Source of the DNA: Fragilaria radians
Taxonomy: Eukaryota > Bacillariophyta > Fragilariophyceae > Fragilariales > Fragilariaceae
Direction: 5' to 3'
Assembly: GCA_900642245.1 (NCBI GenBank)
Contig: CAAAJI010000005.1
Span: forward strand, 775,212-828,748
Length of the DNA: 53,537 nt
The notes beneath the pieces are model-generated. The model saw only the letters and a program-made list of their open reading frames with translations, made no database searches and was not told the origin of the DNA. The number at the start of each line of letters is the position of its first letter. Position 1 is the first letter of the stretch. Below, piece by piece: positions 1-11,560 of this stretch. The position numbers and the translations under genes were made by a program.

Positions 1-1546
1 TTGCTGGCACTTCGATTCGGGGATTTTCCCTAATTTTAAGTCCAATTAATCATAAATTGCAACAGAAATAGATAATTTTAACCTATTTTGATAAAACATT
101 TGTAGCGGCTTACTAGTGTGTTCGCACATTAGAAGCAAATAAGGGCTTCGAAAATCGGAACCTGCGAGGAACATTCTGGTTGAGCACCATCAGCCTTTAC
201 TGATCTAGAAAAACCAAAGAGACGTTACCCATGTTTGACTCCCAAGATCTCCTTCGCATAATTTGGTCAATGTTAGGATCCTCAAAACATTGCTGCCTCG
301 TAAAGGCAACGATAGGCCGCGAATGGGTAAGCTAAGCCTATGTCTCTAACAAAAACTTCCTAAATAGACATTTTTCAGGATATTTGTTATCCTCTGCATC
401 CAATCAATACTGGGTTTTGAATTCTTTCAACAGAACTACATTCTTGCTGAAAATACTTGATGAGACTTTAAAATAAAGGGCATTCCTTCTCAGTAATTCA
501 GCTTCAAAATACAAACTCACTTAGTTTTAAAAGTGCAGCAAATGTCAAGGTATTAATACGAACGTGTTGAATTCACCTCAATACTTATATGCAAGATATG
601 GAAGGGTATGATATTCTTGAAACAGAGATAACGCATCACTCCTTAATCCATACATAATAGATTGCTACCTTGAATCAAGGCTTTGCCTTCCTGCCAAGTC
701 AATTAAGCCAGAAGAAATACAGTTGAATTACAGAGGGAGATGGTTTTCAAAGGATAACAGTATGGGTCACAATGCATGACCTTCTACGAGGGAGATGATA
801 TTCCTGAGAATCTACCTAGTAGATACCCTTAGTGGAGCCTAGCAAATGTAATTGGACGATAAAAATAGTCAAAATTGTTTACAATCAATTATCAATCTAC
901 AATAAAATTCAACCTTATCGTGTTTTCCTTAGACATATGTTATGGACATCACTTTATAGGGCGTTCTACTCCTAACTGAGAATGTATCACCATCCAATAG
1001 GAATACTAGCAAGGAGAATTAGAGTTTTTCCTGTTGAAATATCCACCTTCCCTTGATCGAAATGAACACCAACAGCATGGGGAATGTAATCTTTGGGGAT
1101 GAATGCAAATTAGGGCTCACTGGATCTATCCATATTCAGAAACAAGTAGCGTGATCTCGGTGCTCTGTGTGATAAGAACATGAAATAAAAAGAGTATTGA
1201 TTCATATTTTAAATTTGCCTTAGATCGTATTGCCAGTGATGTTTTGTTTCAAGGGGGGCTACGATTCAAAATCTCCATGCTGGTAGTTCCTCGTGAAGTG
1301 TCGGTATTTTGCCCATGATTGGAAGTTTGTAACCTGAAAATCCAATTTTCCTTTCTCAACGGACATGAATAACTAACAAAGACTCATTCGGCGAACAATG
1401 AAATTTTACTCAGTATCAATTTTTAGTCTATCACATTCTTTGAGGCGACAGTTCCAACTTGAAACTTGCGGCAGTCTTTCCTATACAACGAGTCGTACTA
1501 TTCGAATCCTATTAATTTGGAGGATAAATAATTTCAAAATAGAAGT
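1..1546. other. Intergenic / upstream region, no gene seen
   Basis: AT-rich sequence with frequent stops in all frames. I see no long open frame, tRNA-like box pair or tandem repeat. Its right end must hold the promoter and 5' leader of the C2-domain gene that starts at 1547; no single promoter element stands out. Confidence 0.5.
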
Positions 1547-4500
1547 ATGAAAGTTGAAATGCCAAGCATCGAAGAAGTCTCATCAGCATCATCCTGCAAT
1601 GAACTAAGTGACGATGTCTCCATAACATCATGCAATAATAGGCAAGATTTCATCGGTGAGCTTGTAGGGGCAACCGATCTTGTTGTTGATGATGATGACG
1701 TGGGGGTTGTACGTCCGTATGCTGAGGTCTATTTTGGCAAAAACAAAATCCATTACTCAGAACCAAGCGAGGGGCTCTCTCCCATTTGGACTATTGATAC
1801 AGACTCACTATTTCTATTGAAAGCCACACCATTAGAGTTAACAAGCAATGTATTGACAATAAAAATTCTAACATCTCGTAGCATAAGCCCGTTAACAGAG
1901 ATAAAATCCTTCCTCGGCCAAGCAAGCTTGAAACCTGAAGATTTTCTAAAACTTTGCAACGGAGATCGTTTTGAGTTAAATGTTCAAGACGAATTGTGTG
2001 ATGATACTTCATGTCGGGGTAAGTTAGCGCTCAGACTTCGACTTGCGACTCCTGCTGATGTGAGGTTCGTTACGTTGTGGAATGGAAGACGTCTAAAGGA
2101 AAATACAATTGTAAAGGCTTTACTTCACCACGAAGATACATATAAGGACAAGCAAAAGGCAATTCTTGTTTCCGAAACAAACGAATCTAAGGCAGCCGGT
2201 GACAGTTTTCGTAATGCAATCAACTCAGCACTAGACTTTTCAAGCTTCTTCGAGTCTCAGAGAGGAGGAGAACAAAGAAAGAAAATAAAGCCTTTTCCCG
2301 ATCCTTCAAGGCCCAAGTCAACACGCTTTCTTACTCCACATGAAATAAAGGTGGAGACAAGACGTCCATCAGAAAATTGGGTTCAAGCAGGCAGTGGGAC
2401 TCTTGGAAAATTATACGTTGAGATTCTGGCTTGTCACGGACTTCCGAATGTAGATGTAGGAGAAGCTATTGGTAATGTGACAGATAGCTTTGTTGCCCTT
2501 GTTTTTGAAGATGCGCTTGCTGAGACCCCGGTCATTGACGATGAACTAAGTCCTCACTGGTTGCCATGGACTCAACGTGCATTTTGCTTTGGTGTCATGC
2601 ACCCCGCCAGCACGCTGTACGTAGGAGTATTTGACTATGATATCGGCCCCCTTGCAAATCACGAGCCTCTTGGCAGAGTGGCGGTAAATATCAGTAATCT
2701 TCAACGAGACACCCTTTACACATTAAGATACAATCTTTTCAAATCAGCAAATGTTACTGATCGAACTCCCATCGGACAGATTACAATGAGAGTGAGAGTC
2801 GAGATATTTGATGAGAAGCTGAGTTTATTAGCTGCTCTGAAACCTCGACCCAACATTCACGTAAATGTGAAGAAGAAAAAGTCTTTCAAAGTGGTGCGAT
2901 ATGTTTGCTTTGGCGAATATGATGGTGAAGACAAGTTTGACCTCACTGTCACTCGTTCGTATATCAACGAAATTTTCGAATACAAAAGTCACTTATCATA
3001 CGCGATCCGTGATTCACTGGAGTCTCTGATGTTTTGGCGAGGTCAAGTGGAAGTTTTCTCCGTATTGCTCCCGATTCACTCTATGATTTTTTTCTTTTCG
3101 ACAAGTACCCTGGTAGAGAGGCCATGTTTGTTTCCAGCTTTTGCCATACTTAGCGTGGCATGGCTTATGATTGCTAACGGAAGAAGACGTCATCAACATC
3201 CGTCTCCTTGGTGTCGTTGCCACACTTTCTTACACTACCTTGGAATATTAATCAACGGTAAGTCGAGCATAAGTTTTCAAAGGATAAAGGCTTATGAAGG
3301 GCGTGATGAAGCGATCGCTTGTGAGGAAGCCTGGAAGAAACGCGAGGAGGAGGATACGAAAAGAGCAGAGAAAAGGGCTGATCTAGAGCGAGAATTACAA
3401 GAACACGGAGACGAGAATATTCACACACAAGTTCAAATGGGTATCCCACTTGATTTACTAGAGCGATTGGGACGGTATCAAGGTTACATTGGAAGTGAGT
3501 ATAGAGTTTAAAATCTGTAGTGTTCTAGTTAATTCTTGTTTCTCACGATCATCGATTTCAGGCATTTGCCGATTTTTCCGTCAACTTAAGATAATTCTTA
3601 TGTGGGAGGAAAGCATCCTTTCGTTTTGGATAACTGCAATATTTCTTGCTGTTGGCTTAATATCTTTGCTTCTGCCTTGGGGATTCATTTTGACTTGGAC
3701 TGGGCGACTTATCGTTTACGGACTCTTTGGACCTCAGATGAAAATTGTTGATCTATGGCTTAGAATGAACAAAGCGGATGAATTTCAGAGAATCATGGAG
3801 GCATTTGATGCTAAGAAAAAAGTTGCAAGGATTCGACGTGAACAAGCATTAAAAGTCCGAGCTTTAAAGTGCCTGCGCTTTGGTAAGCTTATAACTCAAG
3901 TCCCAGCGTTCAATCTCGCTCGGCATTACGATAGACCTTTACCTGTGTCGACAGCGAAGCTTTTGCGCAAAGTCCCCACTATAGACTGCGCGACCTACAT
4001 CCCTGGACAGCAGCTTTACGGAGATATCATCCCTAGGTTGCAGAATCACTTTGAGAAAAATTTTCAAGATTCACTAAATAGCATGGAAAAACTCGCTAAA
4101 TTGTATACAAGATTGGTTTTAATTCAAGCTGCAGGGAAGTTTAAAAGAGGTTTGCAGCGATGTCGTCTTTTACGGCTAAAGGAACGCATATTGGCCGACG
4201 ATGGGGCACCCGATGAAATTGGATACGAAGTGCGCCCCCGAAGAGGTGGAAGTGAGTCCAAACTCCTTGCAATATCAGCTGTTACAGCATTCGCAAGTCC
4301 TCAAGCATCGATAAAAGCTTCAGCTTGTTTCGACATTAGCGATATTGATTTATGTGGGGCAGACAACGAAAGACAACTAGATTTAGAGACACATTCTTGT
4401 AGTCAAAGCTGTATATCTATGCAAGGATCCTCAATAAGTGTTCATTCCATGGATGAATTAACAGACGAGGAAGATGATTCTATCTCAGACAGAGGACTTC

Positions 4501-4775
4501 TCAAACTACCAGAATCAAGGAGGTGCACGAAGGCTGGAATCACAGGTCAAGTAAGTTCGTTTAAGGAGTCATGTTGGAAAGATAATGATGTTGATGAGAT
4601 GGGCATCGAGGTTGTCAAGTGCGACGATGACAATTATTGTTCGGAAGAGGGAATCGAGGTCGTTGATTGGGGAAAAGAAGAGATTTCGGGAGGTATTCCA
4701 AGGGAAAGTCAAAGCGGCTTATCTGCCATCTACCGAGAGTCAGATTTCACTTTTTTGACATTTTGCAGAATGTAA
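1547..4775 (+). CDS. C2-domain transmembrane protein (MCTP-like), two exons
   Basis: Probable membrane-anchored C2 protein, expected to bind phospholipid or Ca2+ at ER or contact-site membranes. Exon 1 is 1547-3494 and exon 2 is 3562-4775. The 67-nt intron (GTGAGT...TTTCAG) joins the frames with a split Ser codon, giving about 1,053 residues. Two C2-like beta-sandwich regions are visible at about residues 34-170 and 285-430. A hydrophobic pair lies near residues 505-550, then a charged coiled stretch (EEAWKKREEEDTKRAEKRAD). A second hydrophobic hairpin follows the splice junction (SFWITAIFLAVGLISLLLPW). This arrangement resembles multiple-C2 and transmembrane-region (MCTP) proteins with their C-terminal PRT_C-type membrane domain. 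The last ~250 residues are Ser- and acid-rich and match nothing I know. Several loop Asp residues expected for Ca2+ binding are not obvious in the first C2, so it may be Ca2+-independent. Confidence 0.75.
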
Positions 4776-6461
4776 GATATTCCAAGCTGTTACTAATTAG
4801 AGTGCTGGAGACTAAGAGACAGCAATAGTAGAGGATATAGTTGTAATTTTTCTTTTTATGACATTTTATAATAATTAAAAATACTGATGAGTCTCTTGGC
4901 CATTATGAAATGATTATGGAGAAATATCCTGTAGGATATAGGATTCAAGGTCCCTGTCAAATTGAAATAATAATTTCTGGGGTTTCGCAGAATCTTTCTC
5001 TTCAATTGTTGGATTAAATGTTTACCTTTTGCGTCATGCAAACCGAAGAAAGTAACAAAGCGTTTGTTAACAACACTATCTTTGTGAGATCGAGGAGTTT
5101 GTATGTCATGACTATAATTTTCTTCAAATTCAATCTTTTTTAGAGTATGTGGAGTGAGGAAAATCAATCAGCCAAGAATAATGACAAAAAATAATGGAGT
5201 GCGCGCGCTTATGAGCAAAATTGTATTAGAAACGCCCAACCTTACTCATTGACTCAAAGCCTTTAATGAATCATAACAAATTCGACTTATAATTCAAAAA
5301 TTAAACATTGTACTGAGCGTAAACCTTACCAAGAAAGAAACGTCAAGATAATCAATACCTTCAATAAATTACATCATATTTCTCTTCCGATAATGAATGC
5401 ATTCTGTGTTGTAATTTTGGTGAGAAATAGATGAAAGCCCCTTTCGAAACGCAAATCTTGTGTAAGTGTCCGCACATCCGAACTAAACCTTTGATTTTGT
5501 GTGATTATAATCATCAAATAAATTCCTCTTATTTTTTCACTTAGAAAGTGAAACGAAAATGAGATTAAGAAATTGAAACAGTATGCTTGGCATTACTAAT
5601 TGATGGATTGCATGGTATAACGTCATCTGACTTCAATGAAACAAGCCATAAGCTTGTTTCCTCAACCTGATCCTGGGAAGGAAGCATGAAAATAATCTGA
5701 AAGGTTTCCAATCACTCAAACAGTGATGACAAAACTATTCGACTTCTTTTTCTTAGGTAAGTTTATCTAAGAAAATAAGCTAGAATAAAGGAATTTAAGC
5801 CTCCTACATTAAAATTTCATCTCTCGTATACCATGTCGGATCATCTCACTGGATGAGTTTCATGTCTGAAGCCCATCATTATTTTTTAAATTTATGCATA
5901 ATGTCTTAAGACGCTTGGCTTAATTTGTTATGCTACAAATATTGTTTAGAAAAAGATGTTTGACGGAATAAAGTACTTTACATCTTTCTTAAGTTGGTCG
6001 TTCACAAAACTACATAGTGAACCATGAAAGGCTTTGAGCATTACAAAGAATAGATTAGTTGTATGATACCAAAGGAAGTAGAGGACCTTAACTCTCATTA
6101 ATTTTCAAAGCGAAACATCAAAAACCAATTTAATTTATCACACAGCTGTGTAATTGGTGATGTATGGCCCTTTTCGGCCTAAGAAGCAATGCAACAGAAC
6201 GTAGTTTCAAAGAATGCCACACATTTTTTGCATAAACTCATCGGTACAGTACAATCATATCAAATAGTATGAATCTCAATGATTACATGCGGTCTAAGCC
6301 AAAATGCTGATGAAATATTTTTCAAACTAAATGTTCATACTCCGGCTCCTTATAATTAACTTGCAACTGAGAATAAAGTATTCGAAAGACAGTAATGTCG
6401 CCTTTGATGAGACTCCAATAGAGTCTAGGTATGAAAACCAAATTGATTGCATATCTATCAA
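4776..6461. other. Gene-poor intergenic region
   Basis: AT-rich spacer between the convergent C2-protein gene (+) and the Cys-rich membrane protein gene (-). A 103-codon minus-strand frame at 4856-5167 has a Lys/Asn/Ile/Phe-rich composition and no recognisable motif; I do not call it a gene. No RNA gene or repeat was seen. Confidence 0.5.
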
Positions 6462-7247
6462 TCATCTATTCGAGTATGTCCTAGAACTTAAATACTTGCG
6501 CCTTCCCACGAAGGGTTCAAAAACAATAGGATCATCACTCTTTTGGCAGGAGAACATGTCTGCGTTATAAAAACATCCCACACTTTCGTGGAATTGCCAT
6601 GCTCCACAACTGTCATCAGAGCAGCAAGCCTTCATACAGCCCAACGAGGAATCAATACCTTTACGTCGATCTCCTAGCCCAAAGCATTGTCCATTTTCTT
6701 CATCTGGGTGCCAGGTGGTTTCGGAGCACTCGGTATTCTTTCGGTTCTTAATGTTTTGTCCTTGCCACTTTAGGGGTGGATGAGCCGAACAATACGCTGC
6801 CGGTCCATCCTTTTCCATCCCAATTCGAACATCTTCACCAGTTACGCAGCCCGTATCAGCTCTAAATTGCCACACAATACAATTTGGATCTGCACAACAT
6901 GCTTTTGAGCAGTCAATAGGGTTCGTAATTCCTTTGTCACTAACGTCTCGACCAGGACAATTTCCGACTAGATCTTCATTTGGTTTCCAATTTGATGAAT
7001 CACACTCGGGTATAATTAGCTTCCCGTCTTTCTGGATTTGTTTCGTTTGAGTCATTGATGAGGATAACCAATGCCCTTTAGAAACACTAAGAACCAGAAT
7101 CATAATCATGGCCCCAATTATATAGGCAAATGTCCATGGCGAATACTTGATGGTTACGCTTTTCACTGGATGATCTTCAAATGAAGTGGTATCTGTTGTT
7201 ATTTCAGTGCTCTTGAGACCTCGTCGTGAAATCATCTTTTCCATCAT
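6462..7247 (-). CDS. Type II membrane protein with two Cys-rich (PAN/Apple-like) repeats
   Basis: Single-exon 261-residue protein. Residues 1-35 are polar, then one hydrophobic segment at about 38-58 (FAYIIGAMIMILVLSVS) acts as a signal-anchor with no cleavage site, so the bulk should be lumenal or extracellular. Two related Cys-rich units follow. Unit 1 contains CPGRD, KGI, CSKACCADPNCIVWQF and GC. Unit 2 contains CFGLGDRRKGI, CMKACCSDDSCGAWQF and GC. The shared core is C-x2-A-C-C-x-D-x2-C-x2-W-Q-F followed by a Gly-Cys, resembling PAN/Apple-type disulfide modules that bind carbohydrate or protein. The family is not one I can name. A start at the second Met (MEKM) is equally possible. No catalytic domain is attached. 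Confidence 0.7.
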   Translation of the reverse strand: MMEKMISRRGLKSTEITTDTTSFEDHPVKSVTIKYSPWTFAYIIGAMIMILVLSVSKGHWLSSSMTQTKQIQKDGKLIIPECDSSNWKPNEDLVGNCPGRDVSDKGITNPIDCSKACCADPNCIVWQFRADTGCVTGEDVRIGMEKDGPAAYCSAHPPLKWQGQNIKNRKNTECSETTWHPDEENGQCFGLGDRRKGIDSSLGCMKACCSDDSCGAWQFHESVGCFYNADMFSCQKSDDPIVFEPFVGRRKYLSSRTYSNR

Positions 7248-7680
7248 GTGAAAATACTCTCAAGATGAGCAGTCCTTCTAGAATTTGCGCGAATCGCGCA
7301 CACTCAGGTATGGACACCAATAAGCTCCCACCACATGAGTAATCTCAAATATTTAGAAACACTCTTTCAGCATAATTGGTTTGCCTCAAATGCATGTCAA
7401 ACTCAATTTCACCTATATGAAAAATCACTCAAACTTATTGCTAGGGCTTGGAATCTTGGTTGGGCAATCTCAGGACATTGTTCACGGCGATGTTTCAGGC
7501 CATCAATCACAATCAACAAGACTGCTCTGTTGCATCCTTAAGCAGTGATGATTGTAGCATAGCTATCAAGTTGGGACTGCAACATGCAATGAAACAAATC
7601 TAACTCTAATAAAGGTAACAACAATGGGCAACAAAAAACTTCAAATCTAATTTCTCCTGCTAAATAACCATTAAAACATT
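7248..7680. other. Intergenic spacer
   Basis: About 430 bp between two minus-strand genes: 3' flank of the ThiO-like gene and promoter side of the Cys-rich membrane protein gene. Short frames here lack recognisable content. Nothing else seen. Confidence 0.5.
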
Positions 7681-10071
7681 CTACAACTCATTTGCAACGC
7701 CACGTTGCGCCCCAATTCTAGACGTATCAACATTCTCTAGGTTTCTATTCAATTGCCGGGCTGCTCGCATAGCCTTCAGTTCAGCTTCTCTAGAATCTCT
7801 GGCGTTTGCCGCTTCAATGATTGAGTAGCCGTCAAACGAAGTTTCCGAGTAGCCTTGTTGAGAATTTGTTTCATGAATCTGGTGAACGAGTTGGCTGTCT
7901 TGTTTTTTCTCGTTACAATTAGCAATGATACGTGATAAATCATCGGAATTCGTATACGGGGGAATCTCAATTAACTCGCGAGTATCAGGAACAACGTAGT
8001 GGATGCGAAAACCTGGATCTGGCTTTGACAAGCTTTGAACCTCTTCGTTTGGTGTTTGCGAGATTGTTGCTTTGTTGGATCTAATTTTTTGGTATATAAT
8101 GTCTAATCTATCTGTGGCATTTCGTGCCTCTTTTTGCATCAACTGAATCGCAGTCTTTTCCGATATAGCATCTTTCCACAATCGATCTTCAAACGCTGTC
8201 TTAGCTTCAGTTGAAGATGCTATTGCATTATTTAAGTCACTTTGGGAAGAAATCTCGCTGCGGACTTCCTCGTTGATTTTATTAAGGTCATTGATATTAA
8301 TTCTTCCTGTTTCCGCCGTTTCATAGTTTCGTTTGGCCTGCATGACCTGAATTGCCTTGTTTTCATTGTTCATAGAATCAAGAGAGGGCTTTTTAACGCT
8401 TTCATCGTATTGCAGTTGGAGTGATCCAAAAGTCTCAATTAAGTTTCTGTTTTCTAAACCACTGAAAGCAATCGAATCTGCCTTTCCCAAATCCGCAGCC
8501 TTTTCTAAAGATTCATCTAAACTTCCAAACAAGGCTGCTCTATCTTTTGATCGCTCGTTTTTAGCCGATTTGGCAGTTGAGTAAGAGCCCAACTCTGTAC
8601 CAACAGCAACTGCTACTCCAGATCCTTCTGCTCTGCGATGCACTGGATACATAGATGCGGCGAATCGAGAATTCATCTCTAGTTGCTTACTACCTTCCGG
8701 AGTTATAAAACGATCCCAAGAAAATGCGTCTAAAAGTTCTTGATCCGCAGGTGATAAACTTTGACCGGCAATGAGTTGAGCAAGCATTTGGCCAGTCTTC
8801 GGTGCTAACAATACACCATTTCTCCAATATCCTCCAGCAAGGAAAAGATTATTCCAATCTGTCTTCCCTAAGATAGGTCCCTTGTCTGGTGTGGTTGGAC
8901 GGAGACCAACCCATGTTTCTTCAATTGGTAAATCAGCAAGTCCTGGGATAAGCTGTATGGCGTAATGAAGAATGTGCATAATGCCCATAGGCGTAACGTG
9001 AGGGTCGAATGAACCAGCCTCAACAGTTGCACCCACCACGATTCGTCCGTCGGATTTCGGTACTATGTAGGAGTCTTGTGCGAATAAAACTCTTTTTAAC
9101 AAGGGTGGCTTGTCTGATGGCATCCGAAGAGATAGTGATTGCCCCTTATGAGGTTCAATAGGGATTGGAAGAAGTTGACGCATCCAAGCTCCATTGGCTA
9201 CTAGGACAGTCTTGGTTCTCAAGTACTTTCCCGAGGCTAGATATAATCCCCTGCATTCTCCATCAAGCAAATCAAGGGAGCTGACCTCGAATTCTTTTCC
9301 AATCTTCATTTCAACCCCAGCGGCCACACAAGCAGCTCTCAGTGCACATGTAAGTTTTCTGGCATCGACACTGGCGTCTTCAGGAAACCACCAGCCTCCA
9401 ATTACATCCTTACTTAAATTAGGTTCAAGTTCTCGAACTTGAGTAGCATCGAGCCACTTTGCCGTTCTATCTGAAGGAGACCAAGTTGCTACAGCGTCTC
9501 CGGCAAAAGCAGGGGCTAGAAACCCCCCAGAAGACATATAGCCAACTTTTCCGTCACCAAACATCAAATATGACTTACCTTCCTCTCCAGATTCTTCTGC
9601 CAAACCTTCGACCAAGTCCACAAATTCACGATAGCATTGACGGGATGCCAAACATAGATCCAACAGAGGACCAACAGGTAATCGCTCAGCCTGTGGTGCT
9701 AACATTCCAGCAGCAGCAAACGAGGCTACAGTGGACTTCACTTCTTTTTCTCGCTCGAGGATTGTGATATGTCTTGATGGATCAATCTGGGATAAATAAA
9801 GCGCCGCAGACAGACCTGCTAGCCCCCCTCCTATAATGACAACATCTTTCTGTTGTAATATCTTTGATCGAAAAGAAATGTCAAAGGACGATGTGGTGGA
9901 GGACAAAGCAAATGGAGAGGGAAGATAATGGGGCTTAAGGCGACTAGACCTTAATCCGAAAGTCCCTCGGTGTCGAAAAGATTCTGTGAGTTTCGTAGAA
10001 AGTACAGAAAATGAGCATGAGGTTTGTAGTCTTAATGTCAGGTTCAGAAGTAGAAAGATCCCTCCCTTCAT
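7681..10071 (-). CDS. thiO: ThiO-like FAD-dependent glycine oxidase with C-terminal extension
   Basis: Flavoenzyme of the DAO (D-amino-acid oxidase / glycine oxidase) family, 796 residues in one frame. The ThiO reaction oxidises glycine to iminoglycine (dehydroglycine), which ThiG uses to build the thiamine thiazole. The FAD-binding Rossmann motif (VVIIGGGLAGLSAALYL) is at about residues 77-93. Further ThiO hallmarks are AAGMLAPQAE, GGWWFPEDASVDARKL, VANGAWMRQL, VGATVEAGSFD, ETWVGLRPTTPDKGPILG and GGYWRNGVLLAP, ending near residue 470. The first ~70 residues start with a hydrophobic segment and a CSFSV cleavage-like site, then Ser/Arg-rich sequence, consistent with plastid targeting. The final ~320 residues are an extra polar, probably helical region ending in an Ala/Arg/Glu-rich helix (EAELKAMRAARQLNR). 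No ThiG domain is present, unlike cyanobacterial ThiO-ThiG fusions. Confidence 0.88.
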   Translation of the reverse strand: MKGGIFLLLNLTLRLQTSCSFSVLSTKLTESFRHRGTFGLRSSRLKPHYLPSPFALSSTTSSFDISFRSKILQQKDVVIIGGGLAGLSAALYLSQIDPSRHITILEREKEVKSTVASFAAAGMLAPQAERLPVGPLLDLCLASRQCYREFVDLVEGLAEESGEEGKSYLMFGDGKVGYMSSGGFLAPAFAGDAVATWSPSDRTAKWLDATQVRELEPNLSKDVIGGWWFPEDASVDARKLTCALRAACVAAGVEMKIGKEFEVSSLDLLDGECRGLYLASGKYLRTKTVLVANGAWMRQLLPIPIEPHKGQSLSLRMPSDKPPLLKRVLFAQDSYIVPKSDGRIVVGATVEAGSFDPHVTPMGIMHILHYAIQLIPGLADLPIEETWVGLRPTTPDKGPILGKTDWNNLFLAGGYWRNGVLLAPKTGQMLAQLIAGQSLSPADQELLDAFSWDRFITPEGSKQLEMNSRFAASMYPVHRRAEGSGVAVAVGTELGSYSTAKSAKNERSKDRAALFGSLDESLEKAADLGKADSIAFSGLENRNLIETFGSLQLQYDESVKKPSLDSMNNENKAIQVMQAKRNYETAETGRININDLNKINEEVRSEISSQSDLNNAIASSTEAKTAFEDRLWKDAISEKTAIQLMQKEARNATDRLDIIYQKIRSNKATISQTPNEEVQSLSKPDPGFRIHYVVPDTRELIEIPPYTNSDDLSRIIANCNEKKQDSQLVHQIHETNSQQGYSETSFDGYSIIEAANARDSREAELKAMRAARQLNRNLENVDTSRIGAQRGVANEL

Positions 10072-11044
10072 GATGCCATTCGGATTTTGGCACTACACCA
10101 CACAAATTTTAGTTTTAGATTCCGAGTTTTTTAGTAAGGGGGCTACTCTAAACAATAAGGTTATCGAATACTCTATGTTTGGGACCTCCCAAAGCTTTTT
10201 ATGATCAGCAGCCCGTTGCTGAGAGAAATTATGATCTCGGAGTTTTCCTTGAAACTTGCTTTCATAACTTTGCTAAATAGTGCTAGACTTATCATGGTAA
10301 GCATTAAGCAGGCTTTCAAATTACAAGACAATAAAGTTCATTACTACATTATTCCATAGAAAGAATAATAATCAATTAAAAAAAAAGATAATTACGCATC
10401 ATTGTTGACGTGAAAATATGCATAATGTTCCTTTTCTCTGTATTTATTTGCTTGTACTAGCGATGTTGGCTGTCTCCAATACCAGTACACAAATACAGTT
10501 CACAGCCTTTTTTATCTTGAGACTAATACTTATGATCACCTTAATTGGTATTTGGTACAAATGGCATAGTAAATCCAACGTCATTTCCATTCAAATGGGT
10601 TATGTTGATGGGAATTTTTCCTCCTCATTGAAAACTAAAGCAGAATGATTTGGAAAAATGATTACATTCCTGATGCTAAGAGAAGTGACACCAATTCTTC
10701 ACTCTCAAAAGTCATATCCTCAGCACGTAAGCAATATTTGAAGAAAAAAGGTTTTGAGCTCAAGAGGGGTGGGGGGGATAATACGGCAATAACGCTAGAG
10801 CAAGTCGTTACAGCTATCAAGAGAGACCGAACTTTGCTTCTTCAGATAAGTCCTTTATAGCCGCTGGTAAATTTACAAGTGATACATGTGATTACGATAA
10901 TGAGCGTGTGGACACTACTATCATTTTTAGAAAGGTTGTACAATGTTAAGGATATTGATGATGATTTCACTGTTGGGAAAGGCTGCTACAAACAAAGCTG
11001 TTAGTCTCACATGCAGAGTCGAGCCAATTAATGGTTTTTGCTTA
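10072..11044. other. Intergenic region with degenerate open stretches
   Basis: Upstream flank of the ThiO gene, then sequence with short open stretches. A 71-codon plus-strand frame at 10645-10860 is Lys-rich around RKQYLKKKGFELKRGG and contains a short G-run (GGGGTGGGGGGG near 10767). A further stop-free stretch at about 10826-10945 reads in another frame. Because a copia reverse transcriptase relic follows directly, these are best read as decayed element sequence. I cannot identify a protein. Confidence 0.35.
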
Positions 11045-11560
11045 GATCCATTGAATTGAGTAGAGAGAAGTCAATGGAGACAAGCAATCAATAAATAAGT
11101 CAAAGAAAACGAATAATAGAAAGGTTTGGGAAGTAATTTAAAAGGAAGAAGTACCTGAAGGAAGAATGCTTCGTGTGTACACGTATTTTTGAGGTCATGT
11201 TTTGACCTGAACTTGTCGCATGCGGCTACAGGCAAGTTCTTGGAATGTATTACAGTGAAAGCTTTGCTCTGGTGCATGATTGTGTGAGCTTCAGAATTAT
11301 TTTTATTGAGAAATTAGTTTGGGTAATTCAAGCTTCGATCATAGATGTTGATGAAGCATTTTTTCATGGAATTCTACAACAAGAAATTTAAGTGGCTATT
11401 CATCGTGGTGTGAGTACAAGTTCAATTCATTGCTTACTACTCGACATTATTCGGGCTAGTACAACGTGATAGAGATTTCAAAAGGCTTACTTTTTTTCTA
11501 GTTAGATTAAAGGAAATGATGCTTTTCGTGGAGTCAATCAAAGAATTAGGCAAAATCTCG
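11045..11560 (+). mobile_element. Ty1/copia-type reverse transcriptase relic (degenerate)
   Basis: Several plus-strand segments, interrupted by stops and frame changes, follow the order of a copia reverse transcriptase domain. An ERSQWRQAI block (near 11058-11085) matches the start of the domain. A 59-codon stop-free stretch at 11212-11388 contains the LVA-GYRQVLGMYYSESFA block and IIDVDEAFFHGILQQEI, the counterpart of the conserved DVKTAFLHGxLxEEI motif. A further block near 11445-11530 reads LFGLVQRDRDF, the counterpart of LYGLVQAARQ. The catalytic YVDD box was not found and no LTR was recognised. It is non-functional. Confidence 0.75.

Noticed and set aside
4856..5167. 103-codon minus-strand frame
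   Set aside because: AT-driven composition (Lys, Asn, Ile, Phe), no motif, no gene context.
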